The notes under the pieces are model-generated. The model did not search any database. It was not told the origin of the DNA and was given only the letters and a program-made list of their open reading frames with translations. A stretch of DNA of 55,768 bases from WHTX01 sp038255145 (GTDB lineage Bacteria > Actinomycetota > Acidimicrobiia > Acidimicrobiales > CAIXPF01): positions 1-55,768 of the forward strand of contig JBBSLP010000039.1 in assembly GCA_038255145.1 (NCBI GenBank), written 5' to 3'. Positions 10,770 through 18,705 of this stretch are shown here, one piece after another. The position numbers were made by a program, and so were the translations under genes. Positions within the stretch are counted from its first letter, which is position 1. Every line of letters begins with the position of its first letter.

Positions 10770-10813
10770 CGCCGGGACCCCGCAGGTGCGACCGACACTT
10801 CGGGACGCGTCAT
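10766..10813 (-). CDS. Possible 15-codon coupling mini-ORF between pgsA and cinA
   Basis: The ATG (10813-10811) overlaps the pgsA TGA as ATGA. The frame encodes MTRPEVSVAPAGSRR, and its TGA (10768-10766) overlaps the cinA GTG as GTGA. Two exact 4-nt junctions in a 40-nt gap suggest a translational relay that keeps ribosomes moving from pgsA to cinA. The peptide resembles nothing I know and may have no function of its own. It could be chance, since GC-rich DNA gives many short ORFs. Confidence 0.35.
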   Translation of the reverse strand: MTRPEVSVAPAGSRR

Positions 10814-11376
10814 CGTGATCCTCTCGTGGTGAGGGCGCGGCGCCCGTCAGCCAGGTACTGGATGCCGGTGCCCACGGTGAGGAGCACGGCCACCCACAGG
10901 ACGGCCAGGGCCAGCCACGGGGCGTGGTCGGCCAGAGGGGGCACGAGGGCCAGGCCCACAGCCGCCTCCTGGACCACGGTCTTCAGCTTGGCCCAGCCCC
11001 GGGCGGGGATGGCCAGACCGCGACGGGCCCAGTACGAGCGGTACAGGCTGATGCCGAACTCGCGCAGGGCGATCAGGGCCACCGGCAGCACCGGGAACGA
11101 ACCCACGACCACGAAGGCGATCAGCGCCCCGAGGACGAGGACCTTGTCGGCCAGGGGATCGAGGAACGCGCCCGAGCGGGTGGTGCCGTGGCGACGGGCC
11201 AGGTGGCCGTCGAAGGCGTCGCTGGCGGCGATGACGAAGCCCACGACCAGGGTCAGGTACGAAGCGCCGTCGACCAGGATCATGGCGATGAGCACCGGCG
11301 AGAGCAGCAGGCGCCCCAGGGACACGGCGTTGGCCGGGGTCCTCCAGGCGTCGGCGTCGTAGGCAGCGCGGGCCAC
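10810..11376 (-). CDS. pgsA: CDP-diacylglycerol-glycerol-3-phosphate 3-phosphatidyltransferase
   Basis: 188 residues of a CDP-alcohol phosphatidyltransferase. The catalytic motif DxxDGxxAR...GxxxDxxxD is complete (D53, D56, G57, A60, R61, G69, D73, D77). About five to six hydrophobic membrane segments surround it. It makes phosphatidylglycerol phosphate from CDP-diacylglycerol, itself supplied by CdsA. The neighbours rimO (6 nt upstream) and cinA support PgsA rather than a phosphatidylinositol synthase, though paralogues share the motif. The start is GTG at 11376. Confidence 0.88.
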   Translation of the reverse strand: MARAAYDADAWRTPANAVSLGRLLLSPVLIAMILVDGASYLTLVVGFVIAASDAFDGHLARRHGTTRSGAFLDPLADKVLVLGALIAFVVVGSFPVLPVALIALREFGISLYRSYWARRGLAIPARGWAKLKTVVQEAAVGLALVPPLADHAPWLALAVLWVAVLLTVGTGIQYLADGRRALTTRGSR

Positions 11377-11382
11377 GGGCGG

Positions 11383-12666
11383 TCAGCCCCCGACCACAGC
11401 GGTCCGGGCGGCGAGCACGCCGACCAGGTCGGGGCCGAGGGCATCCACGATGCGGACCTGCTGGAACGTGCCCACCTCGAGGTCGGCGGGCAACTCGATG
11501 ATGCCGTCGATCTCGGGCGCCTCGCGGTGGGATCGACCCTGGCCGACCTCGTCGACCAGCACCTCGACCTCGGTGCCGATCAGCTGGTCGCGCTTGGCCG
11601 CGGTGATGCCGTCCTGCAGCTCGCGCAGCTCGGCCAGCCGTTCCTGGGCCAGCGCGGGGTCCACCGCACCGTCGAGGCCGGCGGCGTAGGTGCCCTCCTC
11701 GGGGGAGAAGGAGAAGAACCCACACCAGTCGAGCTCGGCCGCCTCCACGAAGTGGAGCAGCTCGTCGTGGTCGGCCTCCGTCTCACCGGGGTAGCCGACG
11801 ATGAAGTTGGAGCGCAGCGCCGCGGTGGGCTCGCGCCGGCGGATGTCGCCGATGCGGGCCAGGAAGCGGTCACCGCTCCCCCACCGGCGCATGCGCCGCA
11901 GTAGGGGTCGGGACACGTGCTGCAGGGACAGGTCGAAGTAGGGCAGGCCGGTGGCGCAGACGGCGTCGACGAGGCCATCGGTCAGGTCCGAGGGATAGAG
12001 GTACAGCAGCCGCACCCGGGGCACGAGCTCGCGCGCCGCGCCGATGAGGCCGGTGATGCGACGTTCGCCTTGGCCCTGGTCGCGGCCGTAGGCGGCCAGG
12101 TCCTGGGCCACGAGCACGACCTCGGACACCGCAAGCGCCTCGATCTCGGCCAGCACGTCCTCGTCGCGACGCGAGCGCTGGGGGCCCCGGAACGAGGGGA
12201 TGGCACAGAAGCCACAGGCCCGGTCGCAGCCCTCGGCCACCTTGACGTAGGCCCAGGGGTGGGTCGACTTCGGCCGGGGCATGTTGAGCAGGTCGAGGGC
12301 GGGCAACGCCGCCTCGGCCGTCACCGTGAGCTTCTTTCGACCCAGGGTGACGGGCACCCCGAAACCGGCCACCTGGTCGACCTCGGGCAGGGCCTGGGCC
12401 AGCTCGTCGCCGTAGCGCTCGGCCATGCACCCGGTCACCACGAGGCGGGCGCCCCGGGCTCGGGCATCGGACAGGGCCAGCACGGTGTCGATGGACTCCT
12501 GACGGGCCTCTTCGATGAACGCGCAGGTGTTGACGACGATGAGATCGGCGTCGCCGGGATCTTGGGCCGCCGCGTAGCCCTGGGCCGTGAGGGAGCCCAC
12601 CAGCTTGTCCGAGTCGACCTGGTTCTTCGGACAGCCGAGGGTTTCGACCCAGTAGCTCTTGGGCAT
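11383..12666 (-). CDS. rimO: Ribosomal protein S12 methylthiotransferase
   Basis: 427 residues with MiaB-family architecture but RimO features: the start SYWVETLGCPKNQVDSD, cluster cysteines C12, C48 and C80, radical-SAM cysteines C147, C151 and C154, and a C-terminal TRAM domain. It methylthiolates an aspartate of ribosomal protein S12. The ATG at 12666 has TAGCGT exactly 7 nt upstream, so the mRNA is probably leaderless. It is divergent from azlC across only 24 bp. pgsA follows after 6 nt. Confidence 0.95.
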   Translation of the reverse strand: MPKSYWVETLGCPKNQVDSDKLVGSLTAQGYAAAQDPGDADLIVVNTCAFIEEARQESIDTVLALSDARARGARLVVTGCMAERYGDELAQALPEVDQVAGFGVPVTLGRKKLTVTAEAALPALDLLNMPRPKSTHPWAYVKVAEGCDRACGFCAIPSFRGPQRSRRDEDVLAEIEALAVSEVVLVAQDLAAYGRDQGQGERRITGLIGAARELVPRVRLLYLYPSDLTDGLVDAVCATGLPYFDLSLQHVSRPLLRRMRRWGSGDRFLARIGDIRRREPTAALRSNFIVGYPGETEADHDELLHFVEAAELDWCGFFSFSPEEGTYAAGLDGAVDPALAQERLAELRELQDGITAAKRDQLIGTEVEVLVDEVGQGRSHREAPEIDGIIELPADLEVGTFQQVRIVDALGPDLVGVLAARTAVVGG

Positions 12667-12690
12667 CGGGCTAACGCTACTGTGCCGGCC
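12667..12690. promoter_or_regulatory. 24-bp bidirectional leaderless promoter (rimO / azlC)
   Basis: The whole intergenic region contains ACGCTACTGT. Read rightwards, TACTGT (12678-12683) is 7 nt before the azlC ATG. Read leftwards, TAGCGT (12679-12674) is 7 nt before the rimO ATG. The two -10 hexamers share the TA at 12678-12679, giving AnnnTAnnnT symmetry. Neither gene has room for a Shine-Dalgarno, so both transcripts would start on the ATG. -35 contacts would lie inside the opposite coding regions. Confidence 0.6.
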
Positions 12691-13491
12691 ATGTGGAGGC
12701 GCTACAGGCCGTCGCGGCCCGGTGCGCCGCCCCCCGCCGCCCCACCCGAGCCAGCTGCTGGGGCCGACGCGGTAGAGGCTGCGGGACCCCGCCGCCACGA
12801 GCTGGCCACCCTGGCCCTCACCTACCTGGCCGGGGGCATCACCACGTCCCTGGTGGTCAGCCAGTGGGCCAGCGCCGGGGTCACCCTGCTGGCCGCCACC
12901 ATCATGTACTCGGCCACCGGCGAACTGGCGCTCGTGGCCGTGTTGGCCGCCGGGGGCAGCGTGGTGGCCGGGATCCTGTCGGGGCTGCTGGTCTCGGCCC
13001 GCTTCGGCCTGCTGTGCGTTTCCCTGGCCCAACGCTTCGGCGGGCGCTGGCCCGAACGGGCGGCGGCGGCGGCCATCTCGGTGGACCCCGTGGTGGCCGT
13101 GGCCCTGGCCCAGCCCACGGCCGAGCGGGTGAGGCGCACGTACTGGCGGGTGTCGTGGTGGATGTTCGCCGGATGGATCATCGGCTCGATCATCGGCTTG
13201 GTGCTGGGCTCGCGCCTGGGCGACCCCAAGGCCCTGGGCCTCGATGTGGTCATCCCCGCCTCCCTGGTGGCCATCGTCGTCGGCGCGGCCCGGTCGGCCG
13301 ACGCCATCACCGGTGCCGCCCTGGGGGCGGTGATCACCCTGGTGCTGGTGCCGGTGACGCCGGGCGGCGTACCCGTCCTGCTGTCGGTGGCCGGCGCCGC
13401 GTTGGCCCTGCTGGTGCGGCCCAGCCGCCCGGCCGTGGCGGGCCCACCGACGCCCGACGCCGGCCGCGACGAGCCGGAGGGGCCGGCGTGA
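12691..13491 (+). CDS. azlC: AzlC-family branched-chain amino acid exporter, large subunit
   Basis: 266 residues. A proline-rich cytoplasmic N-terminus (about 45 residues) is followed by roughly six to seven hydrophobic helices, including the family stretch MYSATGELALVAVLAAGG and SARFGLLCVSLAQRFGG. AzlC/AzlD pairs export branched-chain amino acids or azaleucine across the inner membrane. AzlD overlaps its stop by 4 nt (GTGA), which fits a two-subunit transporter. Base composition is like the neighbourhood. Substrate is inferred from family only. Confidence 0.8.
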   Translation: MWRRYRPSRPGAPPPAAPPEPAAGADAVEAAGPRRHELATLALTYLAGGITTSLVVSQWASAGVTLLAATIMYSATGELALVAVLAAGGSVVAGILSGLLVSARFGLLCVSLAQRFGGRWPERAAAAAISVDPVVAVALAQPTAERVRRTYWRVSWWMFAGWIIGSIIGLVLGSRLGDPKALGLDVVIPASLVAIVVGAARSADAITGAALGAVITLVLVPVTPGGVPVLLSVAGAALALLVRPSRPAVAGPPTPDAGRDEPEGPA

Positions 13492-13799
13492 CCCATGTGA
13501 CCTGGCCGATGGTCGTGGTCCTGGCCGCGGGCATCCTGGCCATGCGCCTGACGGGCATGTTCGTCCTGGCCCGGGGGCTGGGCAACGAGGTCATCGAGCG
13601 CCTGGCCCGCCTGGTGCCCGTCACCGTCATCTCGTCGGTGGTGGCCCTGCAGACGTTCACCCACGGGCGCGAGCTGGTGCTCGATGCCCGGGTGCTGGGG
13701 GTGGCCACGGCCATGCTCCTGGCCTGGCGCAAGGCCCCCCTGCTGGTGGTCATCGTGGCCGCGGCGGCGGTGACCGCCCTGGCCCGCCAGCTGTCCTGA
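13488..13799 (+). CDS. azlD: AzlD-family transporter small subunit
   Basis: 103 residues, almost all hydrophobic, with about four membrane helices and the AzlD size. It starts at a GTG overlapping the azlC stop, so it is translationally coupled. It presumably forms the exporter with AzlC. The last codons and the stop lie in the first copy of a 17-bp tandem duplication (13784-13817); only the first copy has the TGA. The next gene, ftsK, converges on it. Confidence 0.8.
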   Translation: MTHVTWPMVVVLAAGILAMRLTGMFVLARGLGNEVIERLARLVPVTVISSVVALQTFTHGRELVLDARVLGVATAMLLAWRKAPLLVVIVAAAAVTALARQLS

Positions 13800-13817
13800 T
13801 CCGCCAGCTGTCCCGAT
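13784..13817. repeat. 17-bp tandem duplication at the azlD stop codon
   Basis: CCGCCAGCTGTCCTGAT is followed at once by CCGCCAGCTGTCCCGAT. The single difference turns the stop-containing TGAT into CGAT in the second copy. It looks like a recent slippage duplication. Confidence 0.85.
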
Positions 13818-13843
13818 ACGTGACGACGCCGCCTGGAGCCCGC

Positions 13844-16390
13844 TCAGCTGGGTGAGCTGGCCCCGCTGCGAGCGTCGAGCTCTTCGGGGGTCATGAGCAC
13901 CTCGCGGGCCTTGGACCCCGTCGACGGGCCCACCACGCCCTGCTGCTCGAGCAGGTCCATCAACCGGCCGGCCCGGGCGAAGCCCACCCGCAGCTTGCGC
14001 TGGAGCATGGAGGTCGAGCCCAGCTGGGAGCGGACCACCAGCTCGCGGGCCTGGGCCATGAGCTGGGCGTCGTCCTCGTCCCCGCTGCCCTGGTGGCCAC
14101 CGCCGTCGAAGAGCGACATGTCGTCGCCGTCGGCCCCTTCGACGCCCTCGACATAGGTGGGTTCGGGGGCCTGGCGGCGCCAATGGGCGGCCACGGCCCG
14201 CACCTCGTCCTCGCCCACCCACGAGCCCTGGATGCGCATGGGGGCCGACGACGTGGGGCTCAACATGAGCATGTCGCCCTTGCCCACCAGGCGCTCGGCA
14301 CCGACCTGGTCGAGGATGACGCGGCTGTCGGTCTGCGAGGACACGGCGAAGGCCAGCTTGGCGGGGATGTTGGCCTTGATGACACCGGTGATGACGTTGA
14401 CCGAGGGGCGCTGGGTGGCCACCACCAGGTGGATGCCCACGGCCCGGGCCTTCTGGGCGATGCGCATGATGGAGTCCTCGACGTCGCGGGCCGCCACCAT
14501 CATCAGGTCGTTGAGCTCGTCCACCACCACCAGCACGTAGGGCAGGCGGGGGAAGGACACGTCGTGGCTGTTGGGGCCGAGGACGCGGCGCAGGACCCGA
14601 GACTCCTCACCGGTCAGGTCGCCGCGGTCGAAGGCCTCGTTGTAGCCCTTGAGGTCGCGCACTCCGACCTCGGACAGCAGCTCGTAGCGGCGGTCCATCT
14701 CCTTGGTGGCCCAGTTGAGGGCGTTGGCCGCCTTCTTGGGATCGGTCACCACCTGGGTCAACAGGTGGGGCAGCCGGTTGTACTGCCCCAGCTCGACCTG
14801 CTTGGGGTCGATGAGGATCATGCGCACCTCGTCGGGGGTGCAGCGCATGAGGATGGTGGTGATCAACGAGTTGATGCAGCTCGACTTGCCGGCGCCCGTG
14901 GCCCCGGCGATGAGCAGGTGGGGCATGGCCCCCAGGTTCATGAGCACCGAGCGCCCGGCGATGTCGCGACCGATGGCCACCTCGAGGGGGTGCTCGGCGT
15001 GCCGTGCCTCTTCCGAGGCCAGGATGTCGCCCAGGGTGACGAGCTGGCGGTGGGGGTTGGGGACCTCGATGCCGATGGCCTGGCGCCCGGGTATGGGGGC
15101 GATGATGCGCACGTCGGGCGTGGCCATGGCGTAGGCGATGTCCTTGTGCAGGCTGGTCACCCGGGCCACCTTCACCCCGGGTCCGAGCTCGAGCTCGTAG
15201 CGGGTGACGGTGGGGCCCACGACCATGCCCACCAGGCGGGTCTCAACCCCGTGGCTGGCCATGGCGTGCTCCAGGGTGCGCCCGGTGCGCTCGACGAGGC
15301 CCCGGTCGACCTCCTGGTTGCCCGACAGGCCCAGGAGCTTGGCCGGGGGCAGGGTCCAGGTCACCCCCTCGGCCGGGGTGGGCCGGTCGGCGGGGCCGTA
15401 GTCCTCGAGCTCGAGGGTGCGGGGCGGGGCCGGCACCTCCACGGCCACGGTGTGGGCGGCGCCGACGAAGGGGGCAGCGGGGGCCGGTGCCGGCAGGTCG
15501 GCCACGGTGGCGTCCACCGCGGTGGGGTCGACGTCGTCGGCGACGACGTCGGGGGTGGCCTTGTCCTTGCGCCGGGACCGTCGAGGGGTGGGGGTGGCCA
15601 GCTCGTTGGGGTCGTGCCCGTCACCGGCGTCGTCGTCGCCGTCCCCGCCGCCGTCGGCAAGGCCGGCGGGGGCGGCGAAGAGGCGCTGCACCCCCCGCAC
15701 GAGGGCGGAGAACACGGGTACGGCCACGGTGGCCGTGCGGTCGCGCACGCTACGCATGGAACCGCCGGTCACCACCAGCAGGCCGAAGACGACCACGGCC
15801 AGCAGCACGAGGACGGCGCCTGCGGTGCCGGCGCCGGCCTGCAGCAACCGGCCCGCAGCCAGCCCGACGGCGCCGCCGGCGTGGCCCAGGGCCTTGGCCG
15901 GATCACCCTCGGACGCCTGGTAGCGGGTCACGTGCAACAGGCCGGTCACGGCGATGAGGAGCAGGAACACGCCGAGCACGACCCGCACCCGGTTGCCGTC
16001 GTCCTCGTCACGACCGCCGCCCAACAGCACCAGGCCGGCGGCGATGAGCAGGGGGGCGGCGATGTAGCGCAGCATGCCCACGGTGATGCCCAGGGCGGTG
16101 TCGAGCAGCTCGCCCAGGGGACCGGCCGCTCCCAGGTAGGTGCCCAGGCCCACGGTCACGCCGAGGACGATGAGGCTGATGGAGGCGATGTCCCGGCGGT
16201 GGTCGCTGATAAGCGACCACAGGTGGGTCCCGGCCCGGGCGCCCAGGGCGGGCCCGGTACGCTTGGGCCGCCGGGCGTGCGCCCGCCGGGACGAGGGCTT
16301 GGTCCCCCGTCCCCCCGTGCTCCGACTCTTGCTCTTGGCCGAGCCCTGGCCACGGGCCGGGCTCGGGCGGCGTGGGGTCGTGGTGCTCAC
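13844..16390 (-). CDS. ftsK: DNA translocase FtsK/SpoIIIE
   Basis: 848 residues. A basic, low-complexity N-terminus is followed by about four membrane helices (residues about 65-235), an acidic linker (about 240-310), then the alpha/beta motor with Walker A GATGAGKSS (about 495-503), Walker B VLVVVDELNDLM, and a C-terminal gamma winged helix (VVRSQLGSTSMLQRKLRVG). It pumps chromosomal DNA at the division septum, guided by KOPS-type sequences read by the gamma domain. The GTG at 16390 is the only good start. A TACGGT hexamer 10 nt upstream could be its -10. It is followed by convergent azlD. Confidence 0.95.
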   Translation of the reverse strand: MSTTTPRRPSPARGQGSAKSKSRSTGGRGTKPSSRRAHARRPKRTGPALGARAGTHLWSLISDHRRDIASISLIVLGVTVGLGTYLGAAGPLGELLDTALGITVGMLRYIAAPLLIAAGLVLLGGGRDEDDGNRVRVVLGVFLLLIAVTGLLHVTRYQASEGDPAKALGHAGGAVGLAAGRLLQAGAGTAGAVLVLLAVVVFGLLVVTGGSMRSVRDRTATVAVPVFSALVRGVQRLFAAPAGLADGGGDGDDDAGDGHDPNELATPTPRRSRRKDKATPDVVADDVDPTAVDATVADLPAPAPAAPFVGAAHTVAVEVPAPPRTLELEDYGPADRPTPAEGVTWTLPPAKLLGLSGNQEVDRGLVERTGRTLEHAMASHGVETRLVGMVVGPTVTRYELELGPGVKVARVTSLHKDIAYAMATPDVRIIAPIPGRQAIGIEVPNPHRQLVTLGDILASEEARHAEHPLEVAIGRDIAGRSVLMNLGAMPHLLIAGATGAGKSSCINSLITTILMRCTPDEVRMILIDPKQVELGQYNRLPHLLTQVVTDPKKAANALNWATKEMDRRYELLSEVGVRDLKGYNEAFDRGDLTGEESRVLRRVLGPNSHDVSFPRLPYVLVVVDELNDLMMVAARDVEDSIMRIAQKARAVGIHLVVATQRPSVNVITGVIKANIPAKLAFAVSSQTDSRVILDQVGAERLVGKGDMLMLSPTSSAPMRIQGSWVGEDEVRAVAAHWRRQAPEPTYVEGVEGADGDDMSLFDGGGHQGSGDEDDAQLMAQARELVVRSQLGSTSMLQRKLRVGFARAGRLMDLLEQQGVVGPSTGSKAREVLMTPEELDARSGASSPS

Positions 16391-16450
16391 AAGAGCCCCA
16401 ACCGTAACAGGAGCAACATCAGCCCCAGTGGCATCGCCACGCCGGCGGCG

Positions 16451-16777
16451 TCAGCGGCACACCCCCGTGGCGGCGTCGAAGGCGCAGGGCAGGGACCGGC
16501 CGGACACGTCGATCACGTCGCCCTGCTGCGCCCAGGTCTGGCGGGCGGCGTCGTAGCGGGACAGCTCCGAGCCCTCGGTGAAGTAGGCGTCGTCGTTGCC
16601 GTCGAGGTCGAGGCGGATGCCAGGGAGCAACATGGGGTTGGTCATGTCGAAGGCCTCGGTGGCTGTCATCAGGTTGCTGCGGGTGAGCCCGCCCTCGAGC
16701 TGCCCAGCGATCTGCAGGGACTGCACCAGGGGGGCGCCGGACAGCGACAGGAGCGTTGACGAGTCGTCAACAGCGCA
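16451..16777 (-). pseudogene. C-terminal remnant of a type-1 periplasmic substrate-binding protein
   Basis: An open frame of 108 codons, with a stop codon just upstream (16780-16778) and no good start. It reads LSGAPLVQSLQIAGQLEGGLTR..., then AFDMTNPMLLPGIR, NDDAYFTEGSEL, SRYDAARQTW, GDVIDVSG and a final Cys pair. This matches the last about 100 residues of ABC-transporter substrate-binding proteins of the branched-chain amino acid type. The other about 300 residues are absent. With a 17-bp repeat next to it, I read it as a decayed gene end. A GTG at 16726 could in principle start a 91-residue product. Confidence 0.65.
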
Positions 16778-16797
16778 TCAAAACGGTGCGGCCCAGG

Positions 16798-16861
16798 TCA
16801 CTCGGCTGAGGAGATCACTCGGCTGAGGAGGTCACTCGGCTGGGGAGGTCACGCCGCTGGG
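16798..16861. repeat. 17-bp tandem repeat (three full copies plus a degenerate fourth)
   Basis: Copies at 16798-16814, 16815-16831 and 16832-16848 have consensus TCACTCGGCTGAGGAGG with one change each in copies 1 and 3; 16849-16861 is a partial, diverged copy. It sits in the 3' region just after rnj and before the substrate-binding-protein remnant, in a 480-nt stretch with no intact gene. No unique spacers, so it is not a CRISPR array. Confidence 0.9.
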
Positions 16862-16871
16862 CACCGACGGC

Positions 16872-18533
16872 TCACGCCTCCATGACCACGGGGACGATCA
16901 TGGGCTTGCGCTTGGTGCGGTCGCTGACGAAGCGGCCGGCGGCCCGGCGGATGACCCGCTGGAGGGCGTCGATCTCGCTGGCCCCGCCGGCCAGGGCCCC
17001 CTCGACCTCGCGGCGCACCACGGCGGTGGCCTCGTCGAGCAGCTCTTCGGCCTCGGGTGCGTAGACCCAGCCCCGGGTGATGACCTGGGGTCCGGTGACG
17101 ATGGAGCGCTGCTTGCGGTCGATGCCGACGATGACGACGACCACGCCCTCCTCGGCCAGGACCTTGCGATCTCGCAGCACGCCACGACCGACGTCGCCGA
17201 CGATGCCGTCGACGAACAGGTACCCGGCGGGCACGGGCTGGCCCCGGTGCAGGCCCCGGTCGGTGAGCACGACCTGGTCACCGTCCTCGCACAGCAGGAC
17301 GCGATCGACGTCGACACCCACCTGGGTGGCCAGGGCGGCGTGGGCCCGCAGGTGGCGGGGCTCGCCGTGCACGGGGACCATGTACTTGGGCGAGGTCAGG
17401 TTGAGGTAGAGCTTCAGCTCCTCGGCCTTGGCGTGGCCGGTGGCGTGCACGTCGGCGATGCCGCTGTGCACCACCTTGACGCCCAGGCGGATGAGCCCGT
17501 TCATGACCCGGTTGACGTTCTGCTCGTTGCCGGGGATGGGGCTGGAGGACAGGATGACGGTGTCGTCGCTGCTGAGCTTGATGAAGCGGTTCTCACCGGC
17601 GGCCATGAGGGCCAGGGCCGAGTACGGCTCGCCCTGGCTGCCGGTGGAGATGACGCACACCTCGCCGGGGTCGCGGCCCTCGGCGTCCTCGATGTCGATG
17701 AGGCGGTCGTTGGGGATGTGCAGCAACCCCATGGAACGGGCCATGCGCACGTTCTTGCGCATGGACATGCCCAGGGTGGCCACGACCCGGCCCTGCTCGA
17801 TGGCGGCGTCGGCGATCTGCTGCACGCGGTGGATGTGGCTGGCGAAGCACACGGTGACGATGCGGCGACCACGGTGGTCGTGGAACAGGTCGTAGAGGAC
17901 GCTGCCCACGTGGGTCTCGGACTGGGACCACCCGGCCTCATCCGCGTTGGTCGAATCGGCCAGCAGCAGGCGGATGCCCTCCCCGTCGGAGATGGCGCCG
18001 ATGCGGGCCAGGTCGCACAGCCGACCGTCGACCGGGGTGGTGTCGATCTTGAAGTCCCCGGAGTGGAGCACCACGCCCTGGGGGGTGCGCACGGCGATGG
18101 AGTGGCCCGAGGGCACCGAGTGGGTGACGGGGATGAACTCGAACTCGAAGGGACCGATGGGGATGCGGTCCCCGTCCTGCACCGGCACGAGCTGGGTGCG
18201 GCCCAGCAGGCCGGCTTCCTCGATGCGGTTGCGGGCCAGCCCCAGGGTGAAGGGGGACCCGTACAGCGGCAGGGAGATCTCCCGCAGCAGGAAGGCCAGA
18301 CCACCTACGTGGTCCTCGTGGCCGTGGGTGAGCACGACGCCCTTGATCTTGTGGCGGTTCTCGAGCAGGAAGGTGAAGTCGGGCAGGACCAGATCGACCC
18401 CGGGCATGTCGGCGCCCGGGAACATCAGCCCGCAGTCGATCAACACCATCTCGTCCCGGCACTCGATCACGGCGCAGTTCCGCCCGATCTCCCCCAGTCC
18501 ACCGAGGAAGGTGACGGTCACCGGATCAGCCAT
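16872..18533 (-). CDS. rnj: Ribonuclease J
   Basis: 553 residues: a metallo-beta-lactamase core with HGHEDHVGG (metal ligands about H70, H72, D74, H75), a beta-CASP insertion with DSTNADEAGWS and STGSQGEP, then the C-terminal HATGHAKAEEL and VPVHGEPRHL motifs of RNase J. The enzyme has 5'-3' exo- and endonuclease activity in mRNA decay and rRNA maturation. The ATG is preceded by a good GAGGAG Shine-Dalgarno. dapA lies upstream at 172 nt, the usual actinobacterial dapA-rnj pair. A 17-bp tandem repeat is in its 3' flank. Confidence 0.96.
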   Translation of the reverse strand: MADPVTVTFLGGLGEIGRNCAVIECRDEMVLIDCGLMFPGADMPGVDLVLPDFTFLLENRHKIKGVVLTHGHEDHVGGLAFLLREISLPLYGSPFTLGLARNRIEEAGLLGRTQLVPVQDGDRIPIGPFEFEFIPVTHSVPSGHSIAVRTPQGVVLHSGDFKIDTTPVDGRLCDLARIGAISDGEGIRLLLADSTNADEAGWSQSETHVGSVLYDLFHDHRGRRIVTVCFASHIHRVQQIADAAIEQGRVVATLGMSMRKNVRMARSMGLLHIPNDRLIDIEDAEGRDPGEVCVISTGSQGEPYSALALMAAGENRFIKLSSDDTVILSSSPIPGNEQNVNRVMNGLIRLGVKVVHSGIADVHATGHAKAEELKLYLNLTSPKYMVPVHGEPRHLRAHAALATQVGVDVDRVLLCEDGDQVVLTDRGLHRGQPVPAGYLFVDGIVGDVGRGVLRDRKVLAEEGVVVVIVGIDRKQRSIVTGPQVITRGWVYAPEAEELLDEATAVVRREVEGALAGGASEIDALQRVIRRAAGRFVSDRTKRKPMIVPVVMEA

Positions 18534-18562
18534 GCGTGCTCCTCATCAGCCCACCTAAGTAC

Positions 18563-18590
18563 CAGGCCGTCGAAAATCAGGCCGTCGAAA
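18563..18590. repeat. Short direct repeat upstream of rnj
   Basis: CAGGCCGTCGAAA occurs at 18563-18575 and again at 18578-18590 (15-bp period). It lies in the 172-nt dapA-rnj intergenic region, about 30 nt before the rnj start. No promoter or hairpin could be assigned with confidence in this gap. Confidence 0.6.
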
Positions 18591-18705
18591 TCCAGCCGGC
18601 CAGCCCCTCGACCGTACCGCGTGGGCTCGGGCTGGCCCGATTGCCGCCCGTCACAGGTTCTGCGGACGGTGGCTGGACCGCCGCGCCGGCACGACCCGTC
18701 GGGCG

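Noticed and set aside
14093..16759. An 888-codon plus-strand open frame opposite ftsK
   Set aside because: Antisense shadow of ftsK with no recognisable domain.
16798..16861. Repeat cluster as a CRISPR array
   Set aside because: Units are 17 bp and directly adjacent with no spacers, and no cas gene is present.
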